DNA of 45,141 bases from Xanthocytophaga flava (GTDB taxonomy: Bacteria; Bacteroidota; Bacteroidia; Cytophagales; 172606-1), in contig JASJOS010000031.1 of the NCBI GenBank assembly GCA_030068525.1, positions 1-45,141 on the forward strand, given 5' to 3'. A program made the position numbers and the translations under genes. Position 1 is the stretch's first letter. Every line of letters starts with the position of its first letter. A model generated the notes under the pieces. That model did no database searches, was not told where the DNA came from, and saw nothing but the letters and a program-made list of their open reading frames with translations. Of the stretch, positions 16,859-25,433 are shown one piece after another.

Positions 16859-17416
16859 ATGTTTTTACGATTTTTCGTTTTGTTGAATATATTGCTTGTT
16901 CCTTTTCTAAGTAAAGCACAACGTATTAGTAATTCTGATGAATTAGGTACTATTATAACTAAAGGTGGCGATACATTAATAGGAGATGTGAAGCAAAGAG
17001 ATAGTGGGTTGCTATTCCGGTCTACAGACAATGCATCTGACAAGAAAAGGATTAGCTATACCGATGTTGCCAGCTTTCAAATCGGAAAAAATAAATATGT
17101 CTACTTTGGCAGCGTCTATAAAGTTGAAAAAGAGGGAAAAAAAATTGGTCTGTATTCTAAAGAAATAACTGGTACAAATCAACCCACAATGAATACTACA
17201 TTGAATACCTATTACTACTTTAAAAGACCCGATGAAAGCCGTTTAACCCAAATTAGAGCAGTAGGTGTCGTCTCTTTTAAAGCGTCCTTTAAAACTACCG
17301 TCCAAAAATATTTTTCTGATTGTCCAGACTTACAAAGACTGATAGAACAGGAGACTTTTGGAAAGAACCAACTTGTAGAAATAGTAGATTACTACGAATC
17401 CTATTGCTCAAATTAA
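16859..17416 (+). CDS. Secreted or periplasmic protein of unknown function
   Basis: 185 residues from the ATG at 16859, which begins a clear signal peptide (MFLRFFVLLNILLVPFLSKAQ, cleavage after KAQ). The mature part starts with a beta-rich section: ITKGGDTLIGDV, LLFRSTDNAS and KKRISYTDVASFQIGKNKYVYFGS. This resembles the opening of many Bacteroidota proteins in which a gene-encoded 'G-D-T-L-x-G' strand is followed by beta meanders. The end is helical with two Cys (DCPDL, SYCSN). I do not recognise a family. An upstream alternative start at 16829 would put the promoter -7 box inside the gene, so I reject it. Confidence 0.7.
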   Translation: MFLRFFVLLNILLVPFLSKAQRISNSDELGTIITKGGDTLIGDVKQRDSGLLFRSTDNASDKKRISYTDVASFQIGKNKYVYFGSVYKVEKEGKKIGLYSKEITGTNQPTMNTTLNTYYYFKRPDESRLTQIRAVGVVSFKASFKTTVQKYFSDCPDLQRLIEQETFGKNQLVEIVDYYESYCSN

Positions 17417-17468
17417 CCCATTGAACTGTTCAGTATCTTCTTACACAAGCGAATAGTAACTGTGGCTC

Positions 17469-18224
17469 TTATCTTTTTATTTGTGCAATCCCTGTTTGAA
17501 AATCCTGAACAATATCTTCAGGCTGAACTCCGATAGCTAATAATTGATCTTTTGCATAATGATTGGCTACCCATATAATTCGATTAGTATGTGAGAGCAG
17601 GCTTTGAAAAACAGGATAAAGGATAGTACCCATTCCATTAAAATTACTCATATCCATAAGAATAGGTTTTGCTACTGGCAAATCCTGGAGAAATTGAGTT
17701 AACTCATCTTTTTCATATACAGAAAGGCTACCATAAATCCTCACAACAAATGGATCAACACTTTTAATTTTAGCAGGAAGTCCGAACTCGAAATACTGCT
17801 CTAGCTGTTCAAGATAATTCTGATAGGAATCATCCGTAAAATGTTGCCTTATTAATTCCAAAACTACCTCTACCAGTTGATGTTCGGTCGGCTCGGTCGC
17901 TTTACGTGGAGACCAGAATGTAAATTCATTAGTACGCTGAATATCTTTTAGATGTACTGAGACTGAAATACCGTCAAGTCCAAACGTCTCCAGGGTCTTA
18001 CAAGCAAAAAGAGAATCCATATCGATCAGTTTAATAGATGATTCCAGAGAATCTTTATCCAGAACTTTCTGTTGAGATATAACCTGAGAAGGCACAGACT
18101 TGTCCCGTTCTAAAGATTTTAAAATAATCTCAATATCTCCTTTACCTTCCTTAACTGTGATATCCACTAAGCATTGGTCTATGAAAGAAGGCCGAAAATC
18201 AATCATCAAGTTTAAAAACTGCAT
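17469..18224 (-). CDS. Protein of unknown function with a STAS-like C-terminal region
   Basis: 251 residues with no signal peptide or membrane segment. The first 110 residues are a beta-rich, charged domain I cannot place. From about 165 the sequence VVRIYGSLSVYEKDELTQFL, PILMDMSNFNGMGTILYPVF and IIWVANHYAKDQLLAIGV follows the strand-helix order of a STAS/anti-sigma-antagonist fold: the strand DMSNFNGMGT corresponds to the phospho-Ser loop, and a GV near the end follows a helix. This is fold-level reading only. It lies 44 bases downstream of the 18269-18982 gene on the same strand and is convergent with 16859-17416. No partner kinase or sigma factor is adjacent. Confidence 0.6.
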   Translation of the reverse strand: MQFLNLMIDFRPSFIDQCLVDITVKEGKGDIEIILKSLERDKSVPSQVISQQKVLDKDSLESSIKLIDMDSLFACKTLETFGLDGISVSVHLKDIQRTNEFTFWSPRKATEPTEHQLVEVVLELIRQHFTDDSYQNYLEQLEQYFEFGLPAKIKSVDPFVVRIYGSLSVYEKDELTQFLQDLPVAKPILMDMSNFNGMGTILYPVFQSLLSHTNRIIWVANHYAKDQLLAIGVQPEDIVQDFQTGIAQIKR

Positions 18225-18268
18225 ATAATGTATACTAGTTAGTCGTTAATCAAAACACATTACCCTAT

Positions 18269-18982
18269 CTACTCAAAATAAAGATCTCGTTTCCGGTTTA
18301 TTAATCTGGGAGATAGATTCAAGCTCTGTGCCTGAACTACTAAACTCCAGAGAAAACACCGGGAGAGACTATCTCTCTGTACAGGAATGAACCCCTTCTG
18401 TTTCTGTGAAGACTCATGTTGCCATCGGTGCAATGCAGCATCGGGAGCCTGCCAGGTAAGTGAGCAAGTTACGGTATCTGGCGATGCAGAATGGAGTGCT
18501 TTGTAGTAAGCAAGCAGATTGCCCGTAAGATCTCCTTTCCGGAAGGAAGATCCTTCACTGGTGAGCTTATAGGGCAAGCTACCCTGCATGTCCTCAAACT
18601 GCTCTGACACATCCATGAGGATCAAAAGCGCAGCAGCGTCTGTTTGTTCTTTGCTCATTCCTGTTGCCAAACGATAGGTGGAGGCAGCTTCAGCAATAAG
18701 CCTTTTTCCAAAAAAGGAATACTTCATAGTCTGCCTGTAGGTGATGTCAAAACTGTCTTTTCGGGTTGCGTTCTGCTGATAAATAGTTCTTAACAACTGT
18801 CTTGGGCCATCCGGAATAGCATGATCCTGTGTAATCCATCCACATTCATGGCTATATCGGATGTTGCCAGCCAGAATTTCTGCTTCCGTGTTTGAAAAAA
18901 CGATCCATACATATACGATTGCTGCACATGCAAAAAAAGCCAGGATAAAGAGGAGCCTTGCAGGGGATAACTTCTTATTCAT
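18269..18982 (-). CDS. Membrane-anchored or secreted protein of unknown function
   Basis: 237 residues. An N-terminal hydrophobic segment (ARLLFILAFFACAAIVYVWIVF, about 8-29) makes it a single-pass or secreted protein. The rest is helical, with notable HECGWITQDHA near residue 45, a motif combination with His, Cys and Trp that could be a binding site. The start codon overlaps the stop of the preceding gene by four bases (ATGA type overlap), so the two are translationally coupled. I do not recognise the family. Confidence 0.7.
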   Translation of the reverse strand: MNKKLSPARLLFILAFFACAAIVYVWIVFSNTEAEILAGNIRYSHECGWITQDHAIPDGPRQLLRTIYQQNATRKDSFDITYRQTMKYSFFGKRLIAEAASTYRLATGMSKEQTDAAALLILMDVSEQFEDMQGSLPYKLTSEGSSFRKGDLTGNLLAYYKALHSASPDTVTCSLTWQAPDAALHRWQHESSQKQKGFIPVQRDSLSRCFLWSLVVQAQSLNLSPRLINRKRDLYFE

Positions 18983-19548
18983 GGATGCTCAGCAGGCTTT
19001 TGGGTAGCTATCTTTCTGGTATAGATCCTGGTAAATATATATCCCACAGCCAGTTGCCAGATTAATATCCCCACAAACTCTTCTTTACCCGGAAAAGTGA
19101 CAAATGTCAGAACATAAATAGCCAGCGCAGCACATAGCAGAACAAAAAAAATGTCAAGATAGCTAAGATAGCCTAAACACTGAAATAAGGTACAGAAAAG
19201 GAGTGTTTCTAAAATAGCCCCACTGACAGAGGCCAGAACCACAAAAAAAAGGTTTGCAGAGAAATAGGCTTGTACTAAGGCCAGCCGCACCATTAGGAAG
19301 TAAAGCAGTGTACTTAAAGATAAAAAGAGTACAATGCGGAGCCTGGTTTCAGAAAGCATGGTTGAAATGGCAATGGCAAAAGTAAGTCCAAGCCCGGCAT
19401 AGGCGTTTATGGATTGCCAAAATCCAGTAGAGAAGTAAAAAATAGTCTGGCACAGGCCATATCCAATAAGAATATACAGAAGTACTCTCCCTTGAGGGAA
19501 GACATTAGTAATTTTAAAATCTGTTTCAAATCCAGAAAATAAGCTCAT
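18979..19548 (-). CDS. Multi-pass membrane protein of unknown function
   Basis: 189 residues with about five hydrophobic helices: around 24-42 (LLYILIGYGLCQTIFYF), 50-65, 72-92 (IVLFLSLSTLLYFLMVRLAL), 97-120 and 128-175 (several). It shares a four-base overlap with the 18269-18982 gene, so the two products probably act together in the membrane. No transporter or enzyme signature is visible. The start at 19548 precedes MSLFSGFETDFKI. Confidence 0.7.
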   Translation of the reverse strand: MSLFSGFETDFKITNVFPQGRVLLYILIGYGLCQTIFYFSTGFWQSINAYAGLGLTFAIAISTMLSETRLRIVLFLSLSTLLYFLMVRLALVQAYFSANLFFVVLASVSGAILETLLFCTLFQCLGYLSYLDIFFVLLCAALAIYVLTFVTFPGKEEFVGILIWQLAVGYIFTRIYTRKIATQKPAEHP

Positions 19549-19865
19549 AGCTGTGTGGTATAGAAATGCTGAAGTATTGTTTTATTACTATAGAAAGCCT
19601 CACAGCTCTCCTACCTAACAAGTAACTTAAGCTTGCGTTTAGTGTCAATATGACTTTCAGGTGAATATTATCACAAAAAAGTAAACAATCAAATCCATCG
19701 ATTTGGTAAAACAGTAGAGCAGGTGGTTTTATAGGTTTATGATTCCAGCACATACCATCGAGAGGAGTGATCTGTGTAACTATGAACGGTATTTTAAGAA
19801 CATATGGAAAATATAACTACACAGGTCACTCTGAGAGGGTATGAAAAAGTGAGACGGAAGATAAT
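19549..19865. other. Gap of 317 bases with no recognised content
   Basis: AT-rich, no repeat module or hairpin of note. It should hold the promoter of the 18979-19548 operon on the minus strand, but no TAnnTTTG box was found by eye. Confidence 0.5.
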
Positions 19866-20672
19866 TTAATATAAATATCTCATATAACGTTTTGTCATAC
19901 GCTTTTCACTTATTCCTTTCATATCTTCTCTAACTCGTATCTTCTGCCAATCGGTGGGGGTGATATTTTCTTTACTAATTTTACGAGCGTTAATCACATA
20001 ATATCCAGGCTGGAAACACACTTCATCTATCTCGTTTCTATATATATCTTTTATCAGCAGATACATGACTTCTTTTGTATGGCTATTTTTGAACTCAAGC
20101 AGAAGTGTAAATAGAGATCTTCCATATACAAAGTTTAGGGATTGAAGTTCTTCAGATAGCAGGAAAGTATATAGATCGTTTATTGTGCTATATGTTTTTA
20201 GATTGTTTGGATCTTGGATTTTTAATACGGTATCACGGGCATGCTGGTAAGCACGAGTCTCCAGGTAAGTGGCAAGTTTACTATAGTTGGCAAATTTTCT
20301 GGCTAATACTGTGTCACTTCTCATATACTCCTTGTATTGTTTCAGAATATCAAACCAGATGTCGTTTTGTCTCCCATATAAAATATGTTTTTCTATCTTT
20401 TTTCTTTCCACATCATGTATAATAGCAGATTTTGATTGTTTTCTCATCAAGCGATATGCCTTAAGTGAATAGCCTTTTGTACTAAGAATAGAATGATTTA
20501 CATTTTTGTATCCTTTTTCATTTGGTATGGCAAAAAAGAAGATTATTTCTCCCTTAGAATCACAAAATTGTTTAATTGTCAGAAAGTGAACAGGTCCAGG
20601 CTGACCCATAATGCCTCTAACAGAAAAAATAAATAAGGCGCAGGTGTATACAAATGATCGACGAGTCAGCAT
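19866..20672 (-). CDS. Secreted protein of unknown function
   Basis: 268 residues if read from the ATG at 20672, which begins a signal peptide (MLTRRSFVYTCALFIFSVRGIMGQ). A longer reading from 20762 adds 30 residues before this signal and is less likely. The mature part is mostly helical and basic (KHILYGRQND, KQYKEYMRSDTVLARKFANY) with a beta part near the end (EVCFQPGYYVINARKI). I recognise no family. It is divergent from the XylR-like regulator gene. Confidence 0.65.
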   Translation of the reverse strand: MLTRRSFVYTCALFIFSVRGIMGQPGPVHFLTIKQFCDSKGEIIFFFAIPNEKGYKNVNHSILSTKGYSLKAYRLMRKQSKSAIIHDVERKKIEKHILYGRQNDIWFDILKQYKEYMRSDTVLARKFANYSKLATYLETRAYQHARDTVLKIQDPNNLKTYSTINDLYTFLLSEELQSLNFVYGRSLFTLLLEFKNSHTKEVMYLLIKDIYRNEIDEVCFQPGYYVINARKISKENITPTDWQKIRVREDMKGISEKRMTKRYMRYLY

Positions 20673-20861
20673 ACCACAATAAAGAGACTTAGAATAGCAA
20701 AATACCCAATAGCTAAACCAGTCTGAAGTAAATTTCACATGTCGTTTAGTCAGTTTCATCAAGATTGTCTGGTTGCCGGTAATAGTATACGTTTCATCCT
20801 CTTATAGCAAGAGGTTTGTACGTTTACAGCATTTATCTGTTGACGTATTTACAAAATACTA

Positions 20862-20873
20862 TTCAAATTTGAA
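20862..20873. promoter_or_regulatory. Palindromic site between divergent genes
   Basis: TTCAAATTTGAA is a perfect 12-base palindrome within a longer near-symmetric stretch CTATTCAAATTTGAAATAG. It sits 142 bases upstream of the XylR-like regulator start and 189 bases upstream of the secreted protein start, so it may be an operator. A CCTCTT-ATAGC-AAGAGG hairpin lies at 20798-20814. Confidence 0.35.
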
Positions 20874-21014
20874 ATAGTTGCATGAGAATCTGTAAAACAA
20901 AGAAACTGGAAAGGCCATCAGATTATGGTTTCAACTCCACAAATCTCCTTTTTTTCAGAGAATTGAATAATTCTTTCTATACTTACAGCAGAAAAGAAGA
21001 AAAATACGGAGACC

Positions 21015-22196
21015 TTGACACCCCAACGTTATCGAATCGCTGTACTGTTAGATACGTCCAGAGCCTACGACAGAGATGTTCTCAAAGGCATTACCCATTT
21101 TAATAAACTATACGACAAGTTTACCTTCTTTTTTTATTCACCTACCTATATCCAGCCAGCCGACTCGGATAAGCTGTGGACGCGCCTGCAACACTGGCAT
21201 CCGGATGGAATCATAGCACGCGAAACTGCCGGAATGGATCAGTTGCAATCTTTTCAGGTTCCTCTTATTATTTCTCCTCATACCCAAACCTATCCCGATT
21301 GTATCAATCTGTGGGCAGACAACAAAGCGATAGGCGAACTCGCAGCCCGCTATTTTGTGGAGAAAGGGTATAAACATCTGGGCTTTATAGGATTCAAAGA
21401 GTTTCAGTGGTCTATAGAGCGCCAACAGGCATTTATACATTCCCTGCAGGCTTGTTCACTATTCGCAGAAGCATTCCTGTTTGATAGCCAGCAAATGAGC
21501 TGGGAAGACCTGCCATCCAATCTCGGCCAATGGGCGCAGCAACTCCCCAAACCGTGTGCTGTCTTTTCGGCAACAGATGAACTAAACATCCACTTGCTGG
21601 AAGCCGCACGGAAAGTCAATCTGAGCATACCCGACGAGCTGGCTCTTCTGGGAGTAGACGATGACCAGTTGCTTTGTGAGATGATGCAACCCACCCTATC
21701 CAGCATAGACCAGAATGCATTTCAGGCAGGATATCAGGTAGCAGAAGGTATGTTGCACTGGCTGGATAGCAACCACCCTCCGGAAGCAGATTTTATCATT
21801 CCTCCCAAGACGGTAGTAGTCCGTCAATCAACCAGTTCTCTGGCTATCGATGACCCGCAGATTCGGTTAGCCCTATCCTTCATCGGAGAGCATGCCCCGT
21901 TTAAAAATATCCGGGTGGAAGATGTAATTGCCGTAACCCACCACTCCCGCCGGATTCTGGAAAAGAAATTCAAGTCCCAGCTTAATACGTCCATTCTTGA
22001 TCAGATTCGCCTTGTCCGTATTAACCGGATTAAGTATCTACTCTCTGAGTCAACGCTGACTATTCAGCAGATTGCCTATGAAATGGATTTTGAAAATCCA
22101 GATAATATCACCCGCTATTTCAGGCAGGCTACAGGGTATAGTCCTCTTGAGTATCGAAAGAAATACCAGTCTGGTAATGCTGCTCCTTTACACTAG
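21015..22196 (+). CDS. XylR-type AraC regulator with periplasmic-binding-protein-like sensor domain
   Basis: 393 residues. The N-terminal 270 residues match a LacI/PBP1-type ligand-binding fold: YRIAVLLDTSRAYDRDVLKGI, VPLIISPHTQTYPDC, YKHLGFIGFKEFQWSIERQQAF, DELALLGVDDDQLLCEMMQPTLSSIDQN and the following VAEGMLHWL. The C-terminal 100 residues are an AraC domain with IQQIAYEMDFENPDNITRYFRQATGYSPLEYRKK. This architecture is that of XylR of enterobacteria and relatives that sense a sugar. It lies upstream of the mannoside-use genes on the same strand, 912 bases away across repeats, so it likely controls them when a monosaccharide such as mannose is bound. The starting ATG precedes TPQRYRIAV. Confidence 0.9.
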   Translation: MTPQRYRIAVLLDTSRAYDRDVLKGITHFNKLYDKFTFFFYSPTYIQPADSDKLWTRLQHWHPDGIIARETAGMDQLQSFQVPLIISPHTQTYPDCINLWADNKAIGELAARYFVEKGYKHLGFIGFKEFQWSIERQQAFIHSLQACSLFAEAFLFDSQQMSWEDLPSNLGQWAQQLPKPCAVFSATDELNIHLLEAARKVNLSIPDELALLGVDDDQLLCEMMQPTLSSIDQNAFQAGYQVAEGMLHWLDSNHPPEADFIIPPKTVVVRQSTSSLAIDDPQIRLALSFIGEHAPFKNIRVEDVIAVTHHSRRILEKKFKSQLNTSILDQIRLVRINRIKYLLSESTLTIQQIAYEMDFENPDNITRYFRQATGYSPLEYRKKYQSGNAAPLH

Positions 22197-22261
22197 CCCC
22201 CTGTGAGGGTTTTACCTTGCATCTAGTTTGATTATTTGTATCCATTTTGTTTGCTTCCTCC

Positions 22262-22390
22262 CTAAGTTTATTTATTATCCCTTACATCACTCTTTTTGTT
22301 TGCTTTACCTGAATTTGATTATTATCTCTTCCACTGGCCACTTCATTTATTTGCTCTCCCAGAGTTTGTCTATTGTCACTTACTTTTCTC
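22262..22390 (-). repeat. Degenerate tandem units of the module C edge
   Basis: Two to three decayed units of about 55 bases with shared pieces: TTATTATC, CTTCCACTGGCCACTTCATT and TTTGCT. The complement of a clearer unit (CAAGCAAAAAATGAAGAGG then CCACAGGAAGAG) lies at 15098-15130. A lone unit occurs near 34757-34818. Confidence 0.5.
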
Positions 22391-22520
22391 TTCCACAAGC
22401 TTCTTCATTTTTTGCTTGCCCAAAAAACGAAGCAAAAAAGGGCACCTTTTCCCGATCCTCCCACCCACAGGCCAAGGGCCAACCTCGCGGGAAAAGGAAA
22501 CCCAACGCACCTATACGACC
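22391..22520 (-). repeat. Module C repeat, copy 2 (reverse, diverged)
   Basis: It reads CTTCATTTTTTGCTTGCCC, AAGCAAAAAAGGGCACCTTT, CCCGATCCTCCCACC, GGCCAACCTCGCGG and CCCAACGCACC, the complement of the order seen at 14918-15103. With copy 3 it forms a facing pair about 110 bases apart. Confidence 0.75.
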
Positions 22521-22631
22521 TTCCATGATTGAAGTGACCACTATTTTCTTTGTATCATGTGCTGTCTGAGTGTAGTAGAAGTGATATACACTTATCTTTT
22601 TTAAATGGTACAAATAGAGCTATGATTCCTT

Positions 22632-22816
22632 GCAACGCGAAAGGTTGTATCTGTGCGTTGGCCATCTTTCTGCCGCGAGGAAAGCCCACGGCTTTGCGCG
22701 GGGGAGGTTCGGCAGAAAGTGCCCTTTTTTTGGTTACTATTTTTGGGCAAGCAAAAAAAGTAACAGGTGGTAGGGAGAGATATGTTCTGGACTATAAACC
22801 AAATCTGGAAGCAAGT
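22632..22816 (+). repeat. Module C repeat, copy 3
   Basis: A near-identical copy of 14918-15103: GCAACGCGAAAGGTTGTATC, TGTGCGTTGGCC, CCGCGAGGAAAGCCCACGG, GGTTCGGCAGAAAGTGCCC, GGGCAAGCAAAAAAAGTAAC and GGTGGTAGGGAGAGATATG. Together with 22262-22520 it takes up much of the 912-base gap before the sugar operon; 22817-23108 holds the operon's promoter region, where I find no standard promoter. Confidence 0.85.
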
Positions 22817-23108
22817 AAGCAGAGGTCAATAGAAGAAGAATGCAAGGGATATGAACAAATATAGGTAGGAAAAAAAAGTGAAAGATTGGGAATCTGAAAT
22901 AGCAATCAAATCTAAAATAATAAAAAACATTCTTTTCATTCTCCCATTTCCTATTCAAATAATCCATTCGCAATCGGACAGCTTATAAACGCAAAATGAA
23001 AGTCCTTTTCTGAAAAACCCCTCCATCTTTACAGCTTAACACAAACCTGACAAAGTCTGAATAGAAGGCTCTCAGGTACTGACTCTACTTATCTGGAATT
23101 ATTGCACA

Positions 23109-24449
23109 ATGGCTAATTCTCTTTTTGTTCTCAGAGTATGTCTGGTAGCAGCTCTTGGTGGACTGCTCTTCGGATATGATACAGCTGTAATCGCGGGTGC
23201 TATCGGTTTTTTACAAGCCCGGTTTGATCTTTCCCCCACCATGGTTGGCTGGGTAGCCAGTAGTGCCATCTGGGGATGTGTGGCGGGTGTAGCTTTCGCA
23301 GGCTATCTCAGTGATCAGTTTGGCCGTAAAAAAGCTCTGCTGCTGACAGCATTTCTATTTACCATTTCAGGGATTGCAACGGCATTGCCCAATAGTCTGT
23401 CTCTCTTTATTCTTGCCCGATTTGTGGGTGGACTAGCCATTGGGGCTGCCTCTATGCTTTCGCCATTATATATCGCGGAGATTGCCCCTCCTCACATACG
23501 AGGCAGACTGGTGACCTTGTATCAGCTTGCCATCGTGATTGGAATTAACCTGATTTACTATGTAAACATGCAGATTGCGGCTATGGGTGATCAGGCATGG
23601 AATACACAAACCGGCTGGCGAATCATGCTAGGGTCTGAAACGATTCCGGCCATTCTGTTTGGCATACTCTTGTTCTTTGTTCCGGAAAGTCCACGCTGGC
23701 TTATCAAGCAGGGGAAGATCGGACAGGCACTAGACATTCTCAAGGCCGTCAATGGTACACAACAGGCAGAGTCTATCCGTGAACAAATCCGGGAGTCTCT
23801 GGAGAAAAAGACAGGAACATTTAGCGACTTATTTGCACCCGGACTTCGGAAAGCCCTGAGTATCGGCGTTGTGCTGGCCTTGTTTTCTCAGATTACCGGA
23901 ATCAATGCCATCATCTATTTTGCCCCGGAAATTTTCAAACGCATAGGCTTTTCGGCTGACTCAGCCTTCATGCAAACCTTTCTGATTGGCATTATCAATA
24001 CCATCTTTACCATTGTGGCCCTCTGGCTGGTCGACTGGCAGGGACGTAGAAAACTGCTCCTCTGGGGTGTGGCAGGTATGACAATCTGCCTGGGAGTAGT
24101 TGGGTACTGCTTTTACTTCTCTCTTCTTTCAGGTCCCTGGTTGTTGATTGCCATATTGGCCTATATTGCCTGTTTTGCCTCTTCACTGGGACCCATTCCC
24201 TGGATTATTATTTCAGAGATTTTCCCTACCCAAACACGGGGCGTGGCCATGTCTGTCGCTACAGGCATGGTATGGGTAGGAGTGCTTCTTATTACACAAT
24301 TTACTCCTATCCTGCTGGATAGTGTAGGAGGAGCTTATCTGTTCTGGATCTTCATGGGCAATTCTATTGTGATCTTCTTATTCACATTGAAAAACATTCC
24401 TGAAACAAAGAATCTGACACTGGAAGAAATTGAACAACAGTGGAAGTAA
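23109..24449 (+). CDS. Sugar:proton symporter of the MFS sugar-porter family
   Basis: 446 residues with twelve hydrophobic segments, the inner-membrane sugar importer of the locus. Family marks: GGLLFGYDTAVIAGA at the start, DQFGRKKALLL and GGLAIGAASMLSPLYIAEIAPPHIRG in the first half, PESPRWLIKQGK before the central loop, QITGINAIIYFAPEIFK in helix 7, DWQGRRKLLLWG, and IPWIIISEIFPTQTRG followed by PETKNLTLEEIE at the end. These are hallmarks of XylE/GLUT-type porters. Its place before a ROK kinase and a mannose-6-phosphate isomerase suggests mannose or another hexose as substrate. It is the first gene of the operon; the next begins 24 bases after its stop. Confidence 0.93.
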   Translation: MANSLFVLRVCLVAALGGLLFGYDTAVIAGAIGFLQARFDLSPTMVGWVASSAIWGCVAGVAFAGYLSDQFGRKKALLLTAFLFTISGIATALPNSLSLFILARFVGGLAIGAASMLSPLYIAEIAPPHIRGRLVTLYQLAIVIGINLIYYVNMQIAAMGDQAWNTQTGWRIMLGSETIPAILFGILLFFVPESPRWLIKQGKIGQALDILKAVNGTQQAESIREQIRESLEKKTGTFSDLFAPGLRKALSIGVVLALFSQITGINAIIYFAPEIFKRIGFSADSAFMQTFLIGIINTIFTIVALWLVDWQGRRKLLLWGVAGMTICLGVVGYCFYFSLLSGPWLLIAILAYIACFASSLGPIPWIIISEIFPTQTRGVAMSVATGMVWVGVLLITQFTPILLDSVGGAYLFWIFMGNSIVIFLFTLKNIPETKNLTLEEIEQQWK

Positions 24450-24473
24450 TTGTAGCTACCTATTTTTTTGTCC

Positions 24474-25421
24474 ATGACACCAAATTCCAAAGCAGCGATA
24501 ACCATTGACATGGGAGGCACTACCCTTAAGATTGGTATTGTGCACCAGGGAAAAATCGTAACGGTTCACAAACAACCCGCCTCCTCCCATGCCAGTCTCG
24601 AAAGCATTCTCAACGAACTGGTACCGGTAATCAATGATCTGATTCGTCAGACATCCATAGTACCCTATGGGATAGGCATTGCCTTTCCGGGTATTGTAGA
24701 CAGTCCAAACAAACGTATTCTGTCTGACTATGTCAAATATCCCAATGCCAAAGATATCGATCTTACAGACTGGGCTGTAACCCACTGGAATATCCCTCTG
24801 GCTATTGAGAATGATGCACGGGCAGCCCTGGTAGGAGAGTGGCAATATGGAGCAGGCAAATCATCCAATGATCTGGTGCTGGTTACTTTGGGTACTGGCT
24901 TTGGTTCAGCAGTTATCATGGATGGACGGCTGGTCCGGGGCAGAAATTACCTGGCGGGCAATCTGGGTGGACATATGACCATTAACCTGGATGGCCGGGT
25001 GTGTAACTGTGGAAATATTGGTTGTCTGGAAACCGAAAGTTCTGGCTGGGCACTAAAGGATCTGGTCGAAAGTTCGCCGGTTTTCCCATCCAGTACATTA
25101 GCCAGACAGGAAGAGATAAACTTCCAAACCTTGTTTCAACAAGCTAAAATAGGCGATTCACTTGCCAATAAACTAGTGCATCATAGCCTGAAGGCCTGGG
25201 CACTGGGGATTATCAATCTGATTCATGCCTATGATCCTGAAAAAGTGATTGTTGGCGGTGGCATCATGCATAACAGTGAAATCATAATCCCTTATGTAAA
25301 ACACATGGAGCAAAAACACAGCTGGAGTAAAAACAATAATGTCTCCATTGTCGCTGCCGAACAGATTGAGTTCGCGGCTTTGCTAGGAATGGACTATTTA
25401 CTAACCAGCTATACTCATTAA
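24474..25421 (+). CDS. ROK family sugar kinase
   Basis: 315 residues from the ATG at 24474 (a TTG at 24468 in the same frame is less likely). The phosphate loop IDMGGTTLKIGIV is at the N-terminus, the catalytic region is GIAFPGIVDS and IENDARAALVGEW, and the ROK zinc motif is CNCGNIGCLETES, followed by EKVIVGGGI. ROK kinases phosphorylate glucose, fructose, mannose or N-acetyl sugars with ATP in the cytoplasm. With the next gene a mannose-6-phosphate isomerase, mannokinase activity is the best inference, though substrate cannot be read from sequence. It lies between the transporter and the isomerase, with 24 and 12 bases of spacing. Confidence 0.9.
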   Translation: MTPNSKAAITIDMGGTTLKIGIVHQGKIVTVHKQPASSHASLESILNELVPVINDLIRQTSIVPYGIGIAFPGIVDSPNKRILSDYVKYPNAKDIDLTDWAVTHWNIPLAIENDARAALVGEWQYGAGKSSNDLVLVTLGTGFGSAVIMDGRLVRGRNYLAGNLGGHMTINLDGRVCNCGNIGCLETESSGWALKDLVESSPVFPSSTLARQEEINFQTLFQQAKIGDSLANKLVHHSLKAWALGIINLIHAYDPEKVIVGGGIMHNSEIIIPYVKHMEQKHSWSKNNNVSIVAAEQIEFAALLGMDYLLTSYTH

Positions 25422-25433
25422 CCTTTTGGCGTT

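Noticed and set aside
22228-22864. Frames of 60-113 codons between the XylR-like gene and the transporter
   Set aside because: All fall on the module C copies and their tandem edge units, with no conserved product.
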